Part shown: positions 35,401 to 46,165 of the stretch, piece after piece
Numbering within the stretch: position 1 is the stretch's first letter
Layout of the letters: each line of letters opens with the position of its first letter
Notes under the pieces: generated by a model
Database searches by the model: none
The model's input: only the letters and a program-made list of their open reading frames with translations
Told to the model about the DNA's origin: nothing
Translations under genes and position numbers: made by a program
Source of the DNA: Mytilus trossulus
Taxonomy: Eukaryota; Mollusca; Bivalvia; Mytilida; Mytilidae
Length of the DNA: 64,000 bases
Assembly (NCBI RefSeq): GCF_036588685.1
Contig: NC_086375.1
Span: 52,150,955-52,214,954 of the forward strand
Reading direction: 5' to 3'

Positions 35401-38400
35401 TGATAAATGCTTGAAATGAAATCAGGTTTCCAAGATTGGTAAATAAAGAATGCAACATTAAAAATACTACATGTAGTCCTGGTCTTTTTTTCAAAATAAC
35501 CTTACTGTTACAGTTTTAACAGTAATAATGTCAATATCATTTCATGCAGATAAGAAAATCATTTCCTCATTTTATGTTAGTATAATACAATTAAGTGTGA
35601 TATGTATTAAAATCAACTAATCAGGAAATAATTATTTACTTCCCCATCTCACTTTAGTAAATTGAGTTACATGTACATGTAATTTCATCAATTATGTCTA
35701 TTATTATTTCAAAATGTAAATCATACTTATATCTGAAAATCACTATTAGGTGCAAAACAATGTAGAGTCAGCATTTGCAGGCACAACAAAATAGGTTTTT
35801 GAAGAATTGTGTGGGTAACAATAAGTTTTACATGTATGTACAACTTACAAAAGTCAATTTAGTGGCTCTAATTCTATGCTGATTTATACAATTCACAGGC
35901 CATTTTATTTACATGTAAAAACATATTGCAATACTTATCTATGATATTCAAACATCTAAGGGGAAATTGATTTGTTGATTGTCACACTGGATACAGCATG
36001 TACAGGGAAAGAATATGCAAACATCAAGCCTCACTTATCTTTTTTTGAGCTTTATTTAATTTTGATCATAAAATATATGGATCTAAAATACTTGGTGATA
36101 AAACTTATTGGTGTAGAAGTTGTGTAAGTAAGAACATACAAAAAACATATGATAAATCTTGTTTGATACACTCTGATATTTTTGAACGTCATAATTTCAA
36201 TAAAAAGGAATAATGAACCTACACCCATTGGTTCCTGTTTAATAACTGGTTTGGTATCCATCTTTTCATCATCAGAGAGAAAGTCAGGAAGTTTTCCTAA
36301 CTGCTCCTCGATGTCAGCTGTTTTATTAGCATCTAGTTTATCATCTGTCATATCTGATGTCTGTCCTTTCTTACTCATGTCTGTACTGGAATTTTGTTCA
36401 CTTAAACTCTTTGTTGAACCTTAAAAAAAAAGTGTTTTTGGATCACAATGATTGTTTGGATTGAGCATTGTTATGAGTATACATTCATGTATATTGTTTG
36501 TATTGGAATAATGTTAACTTTAAAAGTTCTGACATACAAACTGCTCATTACAAAATCAGATGTGTGCATTTATTATTGCAATTTTATCATTTTTGTCAAC
36601 CAAATGTGATTTTAATTTTTTGCAATACTGAGAAAAATTCTGCTTAATTCATATATAAAAAAAATCAAAATGCAAGTTTAAATTATTGCAATTATAGCCC
36701 TTTTTTGCAACAATAAAAACCTCACAATAATTTCTGAATTTACAGTATTTTAAAGATATACTCTATAGAGAAATTTTCTTATCAGTTAGCTCTGTAATGG
36801 TAAAAATAATAATACATCACCATCACTAAATAGGCTACTTTGAAAAAAATCTAAAAGTATCATTCATAAATCTACAGCACATGTACATCATTCAGATGTT
36901 AAGAAGACATGAGTCTGTCAGAAATCAAAATAATATTCCAAAATATTAGAGCTTTAAATCCCTTCCATTTAGTGCAAAACAACAAAGACTGCAAAAAATA
37001 TTTTCATATTTGATATATTAACTATGTATAAATTATTGTGCTACTTCGTTGAGGTCAGTGTTTATCATGTTTAATGGTTGAGGAAGCCAGATAGTCCAAA
37101 AAAACAACTGGCCTTTGTTAGAAAATCGTACCAGTCAGTCGATTAAGATTGAAATCGAGGGCACCTTGCCACATTCAGAATTTTGACTCACAACCGTAGT
37201 GTTGACAGGCTATTGATACATGTATATATTTATATGAACAACAGCTTTACCGCAAAAGGTATTTTGCTACAAGTATTTTTCAAAGATGTTTTAGCATGTT
37301 TAGTGGGAGAATCATTGATCCTGCTTTAATTTGTCAGAATCCCTTATCCCGCTTGTCATCATGGTCATTGCCATAACAAGCTTGTAGTTTCCTGTTTTCA
37401 TGCATAATAATTTGACTCTGAGTTTAATGATTACAAAAAAAATCAAACAATAACACATCTCACTAAGACCCCAATGTCAATGCATGTACCTTAAGATGAA
37501 ACTTAAACATACAAAAAGTAGTTCTATATGTACACATGAACATTATTCATCTGGGGGGGGGGGGGGCTATGGTTGAAGGCCAACACTACATGTACATGTA
37601 ATTGTTTATCCTTGTATGTCACTCTTTTTGCACCAACCTGATACATGTGATAAGTTACATCTTCTAAACATTCATGTATCATAAAAATAAATTTGATATA
37701 AAGACGGAGGAACACAAGCACTTGTTTACTACCCATGGCATGATCTACTATATTAGGATAGCAGATCTTGCCATGGATAGTGAATAAGTGTATGTGCAAA
37801 AGAAATACTAATCAAACAAGTTCACTAGTTTGTGCTAAAAACAGAACTAAGAATTATTAGGGGATTTCCATATCTTATTACATCCCTAACCAATCATAAT
37901 ATGTGTGTTGTATCTATGTCCATCTTTTATGAAATTGTCGATTTAGATTTCTAAACTATAACCAAATAATATTCGTCCCTTACGTGTATACTAAGTTTTA
38001 CGTTTATAGGTGTTCTAACATGCAAAAAAAGGAGGAGAGAGCATGTTTGTTTACCAATGGATCTATGATCTAGACTATGTACGCCGATAGCGTAGCTACT
38101 TGCAATCATTCACGACTGACTTATATAACAAGGACTTGCACAAACATGCAAAATATTAAGGAATTCCCAACCCCCTTTTACCATTCCGATTCCCATTCAT
38201 GTCTATATCAATAAAGCAGGTGGCAGGTGCTTGTACAATCTAAACGGAAACAATGATGAGTTACTTCCCCTCTCTCAATTTACATTGAATGGTCACTAGG
38301 CTGGGGGCAATATTTTCTATCCGTGAGACTAGGGATAACTATTAACAAACGATTTTTCTATTATGTATTAAAATCCAGAATTGAATTTGTAAACTTTAAT

Positions 38401-41400
38401 GTATAATATATTCGATACTTAAAGATGTATTTGGGTCTTGATATAAATCGAAAGGCATCTCATTTCATTAGATATAAATCGTCTAGTAAAGCATATCGTC
38501 TAACTACTGGATAACTCCGACAGAAACGTAAAATCTAAAATTTATATAAAATCGAAAGGCAGCTCACCTCAACAGATATCTACAATTCACCACCAGTGGC
38601 GGATCTAGAAATTTTTATAAGTGGGGGCCCACTGACTGACCGAAGAGGGGACCCGCTCCAGTCACGCTTCAGTGATCCCCTATATAAGCAACCATTTTTT
38701 TCCCAAAAAGGGGGGGGGGGGCCTGCCCCCATAAATCCGCCTCTGACCACTGCTTCAAGGAGGCTCGATGATCATAGCCAACTGGCCATTCTAAAATATA
38801 CTGCTGGGTAAAATAAGGAACATTTATTTTAACTAAAAAATTCACTTGAAAAGTTGAATTCTTAATCGAGTTTTGGTAGAGTAAAAATGTCTATTTGTGG
38901 TTCTTATTTCTTTGTTACTATTTTTTTTTAATTTATTGTAATTTGTAGAAGAAAATTTATTCAGTCTAAAGTTTACTGAGATAAAATTTGGAAATGCTAA
39001 ATTAACATGGAAAGCCGACAGTTTGTTCTAAACACTAGTTATTTTTACTGACTGCACTGAAACTGGGAAATAGCTGCAAATTAAGAGGTAATACCCCAAT
39101 AAAGAATTAACCCTCTAATGGCCACAACAATTGGGGAATAATCATCCTCATTAATCGTGATGCAATATAACTTCTATTCAGTATCGTGTAACATATTTCT
39201 CTGAAGCTTTGGGATGTATGCAGAAAACCTTATGATGCTTTAGAAGTTATGTGTTCCGTGACCAACTATCAAATATCAAATATCAAATATTTAATTGGAC
39301 AAAGCACATATGATACAATGCGTATTCCAAGATATAAAAACATTAAACATGACAATTTATGAAAATACAACATAAAGAAAACATTTCAAGTACCAATTAT
39401 ATATATAATATAACAGTATTACATAGTATTATACTTATGGTATATACCAACTGACATTAGATTTTTATTACGAACTTCAAAAGCTTGACTTAAATAAGTA
39501 CTTATTTGTCTGGTGTCAACCATATTTACTGGGTTAAGTAAATAAAACGTATACTATAGTAACTTTCTGTTTACAATTTGGCAGAAAAAAGTCTGTAAAT
39601 AAAACGCGAAAATAATCCCGTTAATAATCCATTAAAGCCCTCGGAAGCTCTAATATATTACAATCTTATTGTGAAGTATAACGCTCTTGGTTAAAAACTG
39701 TAGGAGTTGATTGCACACAATAGCCATACTTGACAAGTTTCTGTACATTGGATATTAATATGTTGCCAAAGGCTACTGAGAAAAAAGTCGGAAAAAATCA
39801 TAAACTACTACTACATATATTAAGGTATATAGGAAATTTTGTTTTGAGACAAGTGCCTGTGAGATTAGGATTACTTAAATATAGAAGGCTTAATTGTTGA
39901 TTACAGAAGTTACAAAAGTTGGGTATTTTTTACCGACGATCCGAACTACAACCCAAATCGATGCACAGCACCATAATATATATACATGTATGGTTTGCAC
40001 TGCATCCTATTAAAAAAACCACACACAATGTTCGTCTTTGATCATGGGACGCAAATAAAGCAGAACAAATTAAGGAAACCCGAGCTCCATTTTGTAATTT
40101 GCGTGATGCTGGTAAATCTTTTTTCGCGTGAACTGTCAAATTTTCAAAGAGCGTGTTTGAACATTCATTTCCCAGTCTTGCCGAACCTGTAGCGATGATA
40201 CCTCCTTTGACAACAACTTTATTTACGTCATTAGAGTCACCTTTCATGGTTGATATAGGATAAAAATGTGTCATAATTTCTCATTTGACAACTCTCCACA
40301 AGATATCGTAGAATTCAACAACTATAGGTCAACTCGATCACGATCTTCAACAATGAGCAAACCTCATACCGCAATTCAGAAATCTACAAAAGGATCCAAA
40401 ATGATAAATTTTATTAACAAATGTAAAACAATTCAAACCAGAAACTATATATATACGCACATGTATGTCGTCTTGACTCATATGTGACGCTCGGAACAAA
40501 CATTTGGAAGTCCAAACTAAATACGAAGTTTAAAGAATGAGGAGCCGACAACTCTAAAAATGTTGGATGTACCAAATACGGCTTTATAGGCAATTTAAAC
40601 CTGCTTTGTATAATTCAATATTAAATAAACAATAATGAACATTTCAATCCTATTTCATGTAAAAATATCAGTAAAATATGTCAAAAGTTCTGCCGCTTAA
40701 CCTGGTTGTTTACATTCTCGTTCTTTAGTTGGTGGACAGGACTTTGCTCTATTGACAATCAAACAAAGGTTCCTGGTTGGATTCCCGTTTGGGATGAAAA
40801 TTTCAGGAACTCAATTTTCGGCTCTCCCTTGACACCATTTGCGAGTATGGTCTTGAGGAAACGATGATAGTCCGTCGGAAGGGGACGATAAATGGCTGAC
40901 CCGTGTTAAGAGAGAGCCACATCTCTTGCACGTTAAAGACACCCTTGTAGATTTCGAAAAAGAGTAGGCTAAGGCCGCTACAAGGTAGCATTCGCAACCG
41001 CAAAGTGGAAAGGGATTAATATAAGTTGCAAAACTTGTTTCCCAATCCAATATAAATAAATATGTTCAAACCACACCTTTATGATTTAAAATAAATAGAG
41101 CAATCGAAAACATTACTGAAAAACACCACAAGGCCTAATGTGAAACAATTTAAGGGGAAATCGACCATACATCTTTATACTATAGGTCCAGAAATATATT
41201 GATTTCTCTTGCATTTTCACAATACCATTATCGCTTGACTTCTGTTTGGCACAGCAGGCGATTTTATTATATATCTCATTGTACCATGTCCGTTTTAAAG
41301 CTATTTGATCACTAATAAGCATTATTTACTCTAAACAAGGAGGTTATATGAGAACCTCCTTGCTCTCAATTACTTGAAATAGGTTTTCTTAATTTAACTT

Positions 41401-42038
41401 TTATATAAAGTCATAAAGATGTTTTTAAACTGAATCTTAATTAATAGACAAACTAGTGTTGGATACAATTGATTTGGCTATTGAAGCTAAATCGATAGGC
41501 TTTGATGTACAATATTTTATTACACATTATTTTGTGCACAGGAACGATCATTGACTATGTATGCTTGTAACTTTTACCTTTGACTTCCAATTCATCATTA
41601 AAGAAACTAGCCTCTCTGAATTCTTTGCGTTTAAAGTCACTAACTTTCATTTCAACCACGCATTTGCTATCATCTATGGTTAACTCTTCAACTTTGATTG
41701 TTCTACGGAGAGATCTATTCTCTGTTTTCTTGTGATACTTATTTTTCTTAGTTTCCAGTTGAATTTGGTCCACCTCGACACCCTGTGATTTGCTTGAAGT
41801 AAAAACTGTTTTTGTCATTTTGTCCACGTCTTTTTTTGTGTCATTGCTATTCTGACAGGTGTGCATTGCAGGTTCGAATTCTGTTATTTGTTGTTGGTCT
41901 GAAGATTTACTAATATCTTTGGTGTATTTGAATTTCTTGGTTGCTTGTATGTCTGTTACCCTCTTCACTGTGTCACACTGTTTTCGCCTGCCTCCCCTTA
42001 TTGCATAAACTGGTCTCATTTTCCCCACTTTTGGACGA
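20498..42038 (-). CDS. B-box zinc finger / coiled-coil protein (TRIM-like), 13 exons
   Basis: Exons (minus, 5' to 3'): 42038-41578, 36419-36223, 33963-33751, 33226-33131, 32552-32486, 31182-31005, 27161-27016, 26271-26215, 24954-24678, 23825-23746, 22360-22238, 21416-21367, 20695-20498. All introns are GT-AG and all phases agree. From the ATG at 42019 the reading frame is 708 codons including stop (707 residues). A B-box type 2 finger lies at 236-269 (C236, H239, C250, C253, C258, C261, H266, H269). Coiled-coil-like helices follow at 285-400. A sumoylation-type IKQE motif is at 207-210. Residues 466-560 are Ser/Thr-rich. The last exon has Cys647-x2-Cys650 and a basic KKKTRKRKPKER stretch (about 677-688), pointing to the nucleus. 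No RING finger is seen; the first exon is open to its acceptor, so an upstream exon may exist. Family member unknown. Confidence 0.85.
21366..22237. other. Introns 11 and 12 region of TRIM-like gene, nothing recognised
   Basis: Apart from exon 12 (21367-21416) this stretch is AT-rich intron. The open frames on both strands here (for example 21938-22222) have no similarity or splice support. Confidence 0.5.
22735..23560 (+). repeat. Composite non-coding repeat with two tandem units of about 180 bp
   Basis: It begins 'acaagaatgtgtccatagcacacaaatgccccac' and ends 'aatgctcctctactatcgtaggtggggcataa', phrases that in mussels mark one repeat family (from memory). Two copies of 'atttcctnncnatatgcacanctanatagtatgtc(c/t)ttattatc ... 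gttgtgtggtttgagaggagttgcgatgac' lie at about 23025-23110 and 23195-23290. A (GTTT)n run is at 23364-23385 and a purine-rich GACAGATGGA/AACAAACAAAT stretch follows. It lies in intron 10 of the TRIM-like gene. Confidence 0.7.
24336..24473. mobile_element. Tiny inverted-repeat element with 13-bp flanking direct repeats
   Basis: CTAGACATGAGCAAC (24350-24364) and its exact inverse GTTGCTCATGTCTAG (24445-24459) enclose about 80 bases. TTTTATTGACAAG occurs directly left of the element and one base to its right. Perfect 15-bp ends plus 13-bp direct repeats look like a recent insertion of 110 bp into intron 9 of the TRIM-like gene. Confidence 0.7.
25546..25630. repeat. Short tandem repeat, 36-bp unit, about 2.3 copies
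   Basis: The unit 'atgtttatctgagtgttttttgtgagtgtataaa' is repeated. An AT/TTCTATTCTG low-complexity stretch follows at 25738-25795. Both are in intron 8 of the TRIM-like gene. Confidence 0.7.
27364..27391. repeat. Perfect hairpin upstream of the Crypton gene
   Basis: 12-bp arms GGCCAATACGGA and TCCGTATTGGCC with a four-T loop. The CCAATA/TATTGG motif is shared with the palindrome at the other side of the Crypton gene (30184-30325), suggesting related terminal or regulatory sequences. Confidence 0.8.
27498..29843 (+). CDS. Crypton tyrosine recombinase, 4 exons
   Basis: Exons: 27498-28063, 28377-28534, 28837-28983, 29266-29843; total 483 codons including stop. Cryptons are DNA transposons moved by a tyrosine recombinase. 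The acidic N-terminal part (1-110) is followed by a DUF3504-like region (LDSLLSRFFLG, KDPEFNHTRRVLEAKRKALK) as in KIAA1958, QRICH1 and ZMYM proteins. Then come catalytic-type residues: R262 in FGLRGRQD, H387-x2-R390 in NHSGRKTF, W413 in GGWKG (the usual His/Trp position) and Y422 in THYS, the nucleophile. Introns 1 and 2 are GT-AG with matching phases. Intron 3 has GC at its donor (AATG|gcgaga), the only choice that keeps the frame. The stop follows an A7 run; a shift there opens the family's usual GA.I.GG.FNI tail (29847-29963). It could be active, recently dead or domesticated. Confidence 0.85.
30184..30325. repeat. Large imperfect palindrome, arms of about 65 bp
   Basis: The left arm (GGTATCATTGCGTAACAATT ... 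CAGCCATATTGGCC) and the right arm (GGCCAATATGGTACCCTCGG ... TTGTTACGCAATAATACC) match with few differences. The loop is TTCGGCTTCGCCTCA, itself able to pair (GGC/GCC). A transcript would fold into one long hairpin. It probably marks one side of the Crypton-bearing unit, or is an independent foldback MITE. Confidence 0.88.
30457..30829. mobile_element. Possible MITE with GGGGAAGAAGTC ends
   Basis: A perfect 12-bp inverted pair (30457-30468 and 30818-30829) bounds 373 bp of AT-rich DNA without coding capacity. No target duplication is clear and there is no second copy, so this is tentative. Confidence 0.4.
31320..31505 (-). repeat. Dispersed repeat 'family B', copy 2
   Basis: It matches the 12946-13160 copy: 'tggcgttcattatcactgaactag', 'ggggccagctgaaggacgcctccgggtgcggg', 'ggtcgggttgttgtctctttgacacattccccatttccattctcaatttta'. 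It lies in an intron of the TRIM-like gene. Confidence 0.82.
31690..32400 (+). repeat. Repeat 'family D', tandem array of about four units
   Basis: The unit of roughly 165 bp contains 'caaagtaacaacactnggtcagcatctcattaggaacattcatgctatgtttggtt', 'ttcagtggttctctaaaagaag' and 'ggtcctatgttaaactaagtcccc'. Units begin near 31780, 31945, 32115 and 32290. The same family is at 16835-17245. It lies between exons 6 and 5 of the TRIM-like gene. Confidence 0.82.
33675..33728 (-). pseudogene. Duplicated fragment of the B-box exon in the next intron
   Basis: Bases 33675-33728 repeat 33769-33822 at a 94-bp offset with about three differences. The source lies inside the B-box exon (33751-33963) and encodes the final LNSHQSHDIRSVSSMNE part. 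The copy sits just past that exon's donor. It carries the last two zinc-ligand His codons but no Cys ligands, so it cannot form a finger alone. Confidence 0.8.
34147..34430. repeat. Dispersed repeat fragment ('acttggtacaggcattttctaatgtagaaaatggtgg')
   Basis: I recognise the phrases 'catattcctgacttggtacaggcattttc' and 'ggttttatagctagctaaacctctcacttgtatgacagttgcatcaaattcc' as a common mussel repeat from memory. There is a distant relative near 42780-42840 ('gactTGGGACAGGCGCAAAATGG'). No coding. Confidence 0.5.
34525..34991 (+). repeat. Tandem duplication, 253-bp period
   Basis: The sequence from 'tacggctgaatttatctatgtaaagtctaccc' (34525) reappears from 34778 with few changes, through 'aaaattgcgcgtttgaaattcgcacaggta' and 'gtcgtatgacggcatacataaatgcagactcacgtaaagtaga' to 'ataataaataaaataatggtgtggtt'. 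Low divergence indicates a recent local duplication inside the large intron between exons 2 and 3 of the TRIM-like gene. Confidence 0.88.
36565..36750. mobile_element. MITE with CTGTAAATTCAGAAATTATTGC ends, copy 2
   Basis: The right end (CACAATAATTTCTGAATTTACAGT, near 36724-36746) matches the terminal repeat of the 17676-17866 element. The left end is more decayed, beginning near 'gcatttattattgcaattttatc'. Confidence 0.62.
37553..37566 (+). repeat. Poly-G tract of 14
   Basis: An uninterrupted G run beside 'ctatggttgaaggcc'. Similar long G/C runs are at 419-437 (19 G), 38711-38722 and 50091-50111 (21 C). Confidence 0.8.
37719..37790. mobile_element. Palindromic MITE related to 8043-8199
   Basis: Left CACTTGTTTACTACCCATGG and right CCATGGATAGTGAATAAGTG continue inward to give two arms of about 33 bp with a few mismatches. 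The CACTTGTTT end and the CCAT core are shared with the 8.1 kb element. Confidence 0.6.
38591..38755 (+). repeat. 'GGCCCA(C/T)TGACTGACC' family, copy 2
   Basis: Fuller copy of the 366-530 element: CCAGTGGCGGATCTAGA at the left, GGGCCCACTGACTGACC, CAGTCACGCTTCAGTGATCC, a G run, and ATCCGCCTCTGACCACTG at the right. The two ends are inverse to each other over about 12 bases, consistent with a hAT-type MITE. Confidence 0.78.
38760..40265. other. Intron of TRIM-like gene, nothing else recognised
   Basis: AT-rich. An isolated ACAAGTGCCTGTG at about 39849 matches the end of the 8043-8199 element. The open frames at 39930-40274 and 39986-40192 are shadows without support. Confidence 0.4.
40266..40375 (+). 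repeat. Dispersed repeat 'family C', forward fragment
   Basis: The phrases 'catttgacaactctccacaagatatc', 'tcaacaactataggtcaac' and 'cttcaacaatgagcaaa' match the 50545-50640 copy with decay. Confidence 0.65.
40785..41030 (-). repeat. Dispersed repeat with 'cacatctcttgcacgttaaagacaccc'
   Basis: I recognise the core 'gacccgtgttaagagagagccacatctcttgcacgttaaagacacccttgtagatttcgaaaaagagtaggctaa' as a repeat spread in many bivalves. Its class is unsure. The minus open frames 40803-41050 come from it. Confidence 0.5.
41337..41363. repeat. Short inverted repeat CAAGGAGGTT...AACCTCCTTG
   Basis: Perfect 10-bp arms around 'atatgag', just downstream of the first recognised exon of the TRIM-like gene (41578-42038), inside the intron. 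Function unknown. Confidence 0.6.
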
Positions 42039-42137
42039 CTGCAATGACAAAATAATGTATTAAATGTATTAAAACTGATCGTGAGAAGTTGTCGTCTAAA
42101 AACACTAATCTTCTTTTAATATAATGTGTCTTTCTTA

Positions 42138-44008
42138 ATGCCCGGGTCACACTGTCCCAATTTTTATATACGATGGACACCCGAATGCGAAAATTGTAAG
42201 TTCGTACGAAGTTGGTCCCGATCTCGTTAAAATACCAAAAAGTGACAGAAACAAGTACGATGAATAACGAAGTTTAAACGATGGTGCCGAAATTATATAC
42301 GATAGCAAAAGATGCATGGACATACGAAGGTTAACCGAAGACGGGTATTTAAGCTTCATATCTCAGCCGAAGCCTACACGATGGATCACGAAGGCTACAC
42401 GATGGATTACGACGATGGCGCGATGGCAATACGATGTCTAAAAGACGTCGTGTACAGCTTGTTTTGGTTGATTTCTAAAAAAAATAGTTTATGAATCAAA
42501 TATGCATATTCAATTTACCATTTTCTGCATGTGTCATATATACAAATATAGTGTAAAATTGAGAAAGGAAATGGTGAATGTGTCAAAGCGACAACAACCC
42601 GACCATAAAGCAGACAACAGCCGAAGGCCACCAATGGGTCTTTAATGTGGCTAGAATTCCCGCACCCGTAGGTGTCCTTCAGCTGGCCCCTAAAAAATAT
42701 GTATACTAGTACAGTGACATTGGACGTCATACTAAACTCCGGATTATACACAAGAAACTAAAATTAAAAATCATACAAGACTAACAAAGGCCAGAGGCTC
42801 CTGACTTGGGACAGGCGCAAAATGGCGACGGGGTTAAACATGTTTATGAGATCTCAACCCTCCCCCTATACCTCTAGCCAATGTAGAAATATGTTACATA
42901 TGAGGGGATGCCACGTTCGACATTGCCTTGTTTGAACTGTAAAAAGTGTGCACTAGTCTGAATAATCCCCCATAATTATGCCCATGTTTACTGATCTATC
43001 TTAAAGGTAAGGTTGATCCCTTTTATTAAAAAAGAGCTCTTTCCAGGAGAATATCATAATTATATGGACAAAAGGAAAGATGTGGGGAAAGCAACAAATG
43101 TGGCAAACTATGTCATATATATAGAAAACAAAATGGTTATGGAGTAAACATTCGTGTCACAACAACTCAGACGATGCATAAAAAATCAGAATAATGAAGA
43201 AAAAGTTGGTTTCCCTATACGTGTACCTGCAGTGTTGGTGTACGAGGCGCGTTTATGATTTTTATTATGTTACTTGATATGAAAAATTTACAAAAAATAA
43301 TATTTGACTTGTAAAAGTAAATCCTGAGCCTGTAATAGATGCTTTTCTTGTTCCATATGAATTAATAGAAACAACGCTGTCGCCTTTCTTGTTCTCATAG
43401 AATCATATGATATGAGCTCCATGTTTTGTGAACATCTTTCTTAACTGTCGTATTAGTCTGACCAGTGCACATCCCGCATGGCACTTTAAATGTATATTAG
43501 CGCGAAAACTAACTAACTCCATTTAGCTAAATTTATTGCCAGCGAAGTTCCATCTTGTCGCCTTCGTACTTTTATTCGATGGCAATACGACGGGATTACG
43601 AGGTCTTCACGAAGTCGTGTTGCCATCGAAGGACCTTCGGGTAGCTTCGTGATTCATTCGTGTAGACATCGTAATGTCAAAACTGCCTGATGGAAACGAT
43701 GGAAACACGAATGCAAAACGATGTTCAAATATGCATTCCCGGTGACATTACGATGGTGAGGATTGTGATACGAACTCAATACGAACCCTTAACATCGGAC
43801 GCACCTTCGGGGATTTTATAACATGTTAAAAAATTTAGAACCCTTCCCGAAGTTGTCCTCGAAGTCTAGAAAAAGTGGCCGATGGTTCTACGATGGTTAA
43901 AGATGGCGCTACGAATAGCCCGATCTGGATACGATCAGTCCCGATTTTGAAAATTTCCATAATCGTGTTACCATCGGCGTAAAAATCGGGAAAGTGTGAC
44001 GCGGGCAT
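42138..44008. mobile_element. 1.87-kb DNA element with ATGCCCG(G/C)GTCACACT TIRs
   Basis: The left end ATGCCCGGGTCACACTGTCCC and right end GGGAAAGTGTGACGCGGGCAT are inverse with two differences. About 300 bp inside the left end and 470 bp inside the right end are strikingly dense in ACGATGG, ACGAAG and TACGA motifs in both orientations (for example 42195-42440 and 43560-43990). The centre has been invaded by a family-B repeat (42530-42840). No transposase frame is visible. It lies just upstream of the first recognised TRIM-like exon. Confidence 0.78.
42530..42840 (+). repeat. Dispersed repeat 'family B', copy 3, nested in a TIR element
   Basis: Opposite orientation to copies 1 and 2: 'gtaaaattgagaaaggaaatggtgaatgtgtcaaagcgacaacaacccgacc', 'cccgcacccgtaggtgtccttcagctggcccc', 'ggacgtcatactaaactccggattatacacaagaaact'. 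It extends into 'ggccagaggctcctgacttgggacaggcgc'. Confidence 0.82.
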
Positions 44009-45635
44009 AATTAATATCAACACACGCATATCAATTCAAATCCAGTATTTTTAGCCATTAAACTTTAAAGATTTCCAAAAATTTCACCACTTTAGTTAAC
44101 CCATTTCAATCATATAGCTCCATATCCTTTATGAGCTGAGCATCCTTATGGGGTTTTTGGGCGAAAAGTGTCAGTCCTCAGGATTTCACCACCAAAATTT
44201 TGCATAGGACTGATCCAATTTAAGTATTTTTCAATAGATTAATAGTAAGGACCAGTAGATTTTCTTCAAGGACCACCAGGGGGAAAAGATTTTGCGAACT
44301 CTGAATGAGGTAATCAAATGTACATGATACACGTATCAAATGAAATGTGTAAAGTTTATTTAATAGTGTTATACGTGCATGACGTGTGCATTTGGAAAAT
44401 ATAACAAAGAAAAAATGTGTATGCATATTCGAGCAAAATGACTTGAAATGTTACTTGAAAAAAGACATCCCTTGAGAATTTATAAATTTGTACAAGGATT
44501 TTGATGTTTTTATTCGTAATATTTATATTGATCATAGCAAGGACCAAGGTTGAAGAATGTGTTGCTGAGGAAGACATCTTTGAAATAATCTTTGCCTTGA
44601 AAAAGCAGTTGAAACGAACAATGAAAGTGCTTTATCTTCCTTTAATACAAAACTTGGTTTAACTAAGATGTGAATTGGTATCAAAGTTGATTCCCACAAT
44701 TTTTTGAAATGCCAGATCATCATTCTTGCATTTGGCAAATGAGATGAGATTTCATACAAAACAAAATGCTTCCATGTACATTAAAATAACGAACAGTTTC
44801 TTAAATTCGTCAACTTTCGCAAAATATGTAGAATTTTATTTTGTCAATAAGTAAACTTTGATCATAAACACGAGGTCGGAGGAAGACGAGTAAGTTAATT
44901 CGTCTTCAATACTTTTTAGGATCATTAAGTTTCAAAGTTCGGATGGATTTTATGGACACTTTTGATATTGTAAAGTACATCAACGCTTGTTTTCAGGAAT
45001 ATTTGGTGCATGACAATAACTTCGCTCAAATTATGATCGAATGCGACTGCTTTCAATGTGTGTTTACTGTTATAAACTCACAAAATTTCGTCTGCTAGAT
45101 TCCACCAACTTAAACGCATTCCGCATTCCGAAACCCAAAACTATGGAACAAAAAACGGGAAAGCATCAGAAAGATTTTCCGGAAATGTAGAAACAACCAA
45201 GATTCCGAAGACTGTGTTGGACTGTGTTATTTACGTTTTATTGATTGCGATACATATATACTCGATTTAAACTTTATTGTATGGGAATCTTGTTCATGTT
45301 TTTAAATGTGAAAAGGGAGAAAGATACCAAGAAGAAAAACCAAAACAACAAAACAGAGGAAAAGAGACGAATCTTCAAAACTCTATGATACAGTAAAGGA
45401 GGGACAACATGAACTACACTCAAAACTTGTATAAACTGTGTGGTAGTGGTGTTCCGAAAGGATAATAGTTCAAGTAAAAAATCATTGCATTCGGTAATAT
45501 TATAATCGAGAAAAAAAGAACGGGTCAGAAAAGTATGGATGCCACATCCGGTACTGACAGCCTGAGTATCATTGATTTGTTTCAAATAACGTCAAAATTT
45601 CTGAGATATTCAATTTTACTATTAGTAACCGGCCG
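44009..45635. other. Gene-free stretch
   Basis: No exon or repeat is recognised. It lies between the minus-strand TRIM-like gene and the divergent plus-strand gene at 46648, so promoters of either could fall here or in the next kilobase. No CpG-rich core or TATA box stands out. Confidence 0.35.
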
Positions 45636-46165
45636 TTAAATATCAAGTTTCCTGGTAAGCAGCAACCCTTTGAATTTTAAGGAAATCATTATAGGTAACA
45701 CAAGCCCTAGCACATCAAATAGACTGGGATATGCACTGAGGTGCTGCCGGAAAACAAATGTTAGAAAACCTTCAAAAACATGGTATTTTTCAACGATTAT
45801 TTATAAATGACGTACACAGATGATATCGGATATTTTCCTTGTGTCGTAACTACAATACCCATCCCTATTTACGAATGTGACCTACCGAATTAAACTATTT
45901 ACCGGATGTGTAATATAACATAAGCAACACGACGGGTGCCACATGCGGAGCAAGATCTGCGTACCCTTCCGGAGCAACTTAGATCACCCCCAGTTTTTGG
46001 AAGGGTTCATGTTGCTTAGTCTTTATTTTTCTATGTTGTGTCTTCTGTACTATTTTTTGTCTGTTTGTCTTTTCATTTCTAGCCATCGCGTTGTCAGTTT
46101 ATTTTCTATCTATGAGTTTGACTTTCCCTCTGGTATCTTTCGTCCCTCTTTTACAACAAAGTAAT
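45636..46165. pseudogene. Penelope-like RT fragments in opposite orientations
   Basis: About 45640-45745 ('ctggtaagcagcaaccctttga ... gggatatgcactgaggtgctgc') is a minus-orientation RT piece matching the region near 62760. From about 45790 the plus strand carries the element's 3' end: 'cacagatgatatcggatattttcc', 'gaatgtgacctaccgaattaaactatttaccgg', 'aacacgacgggtgccacatg', 'gatcacccccagtttttgg', to 'tctggtatctttcgtccctc'. Coding remnants contain stops. Confidence 0.7.

Noticed and set aside
41113..41322. 69-codon minus open frame near the first TRIM-like exon
   Set aside because: Neither boundary has splice signals compatible with the neighbouring exon phases, which already join perfectly without it.
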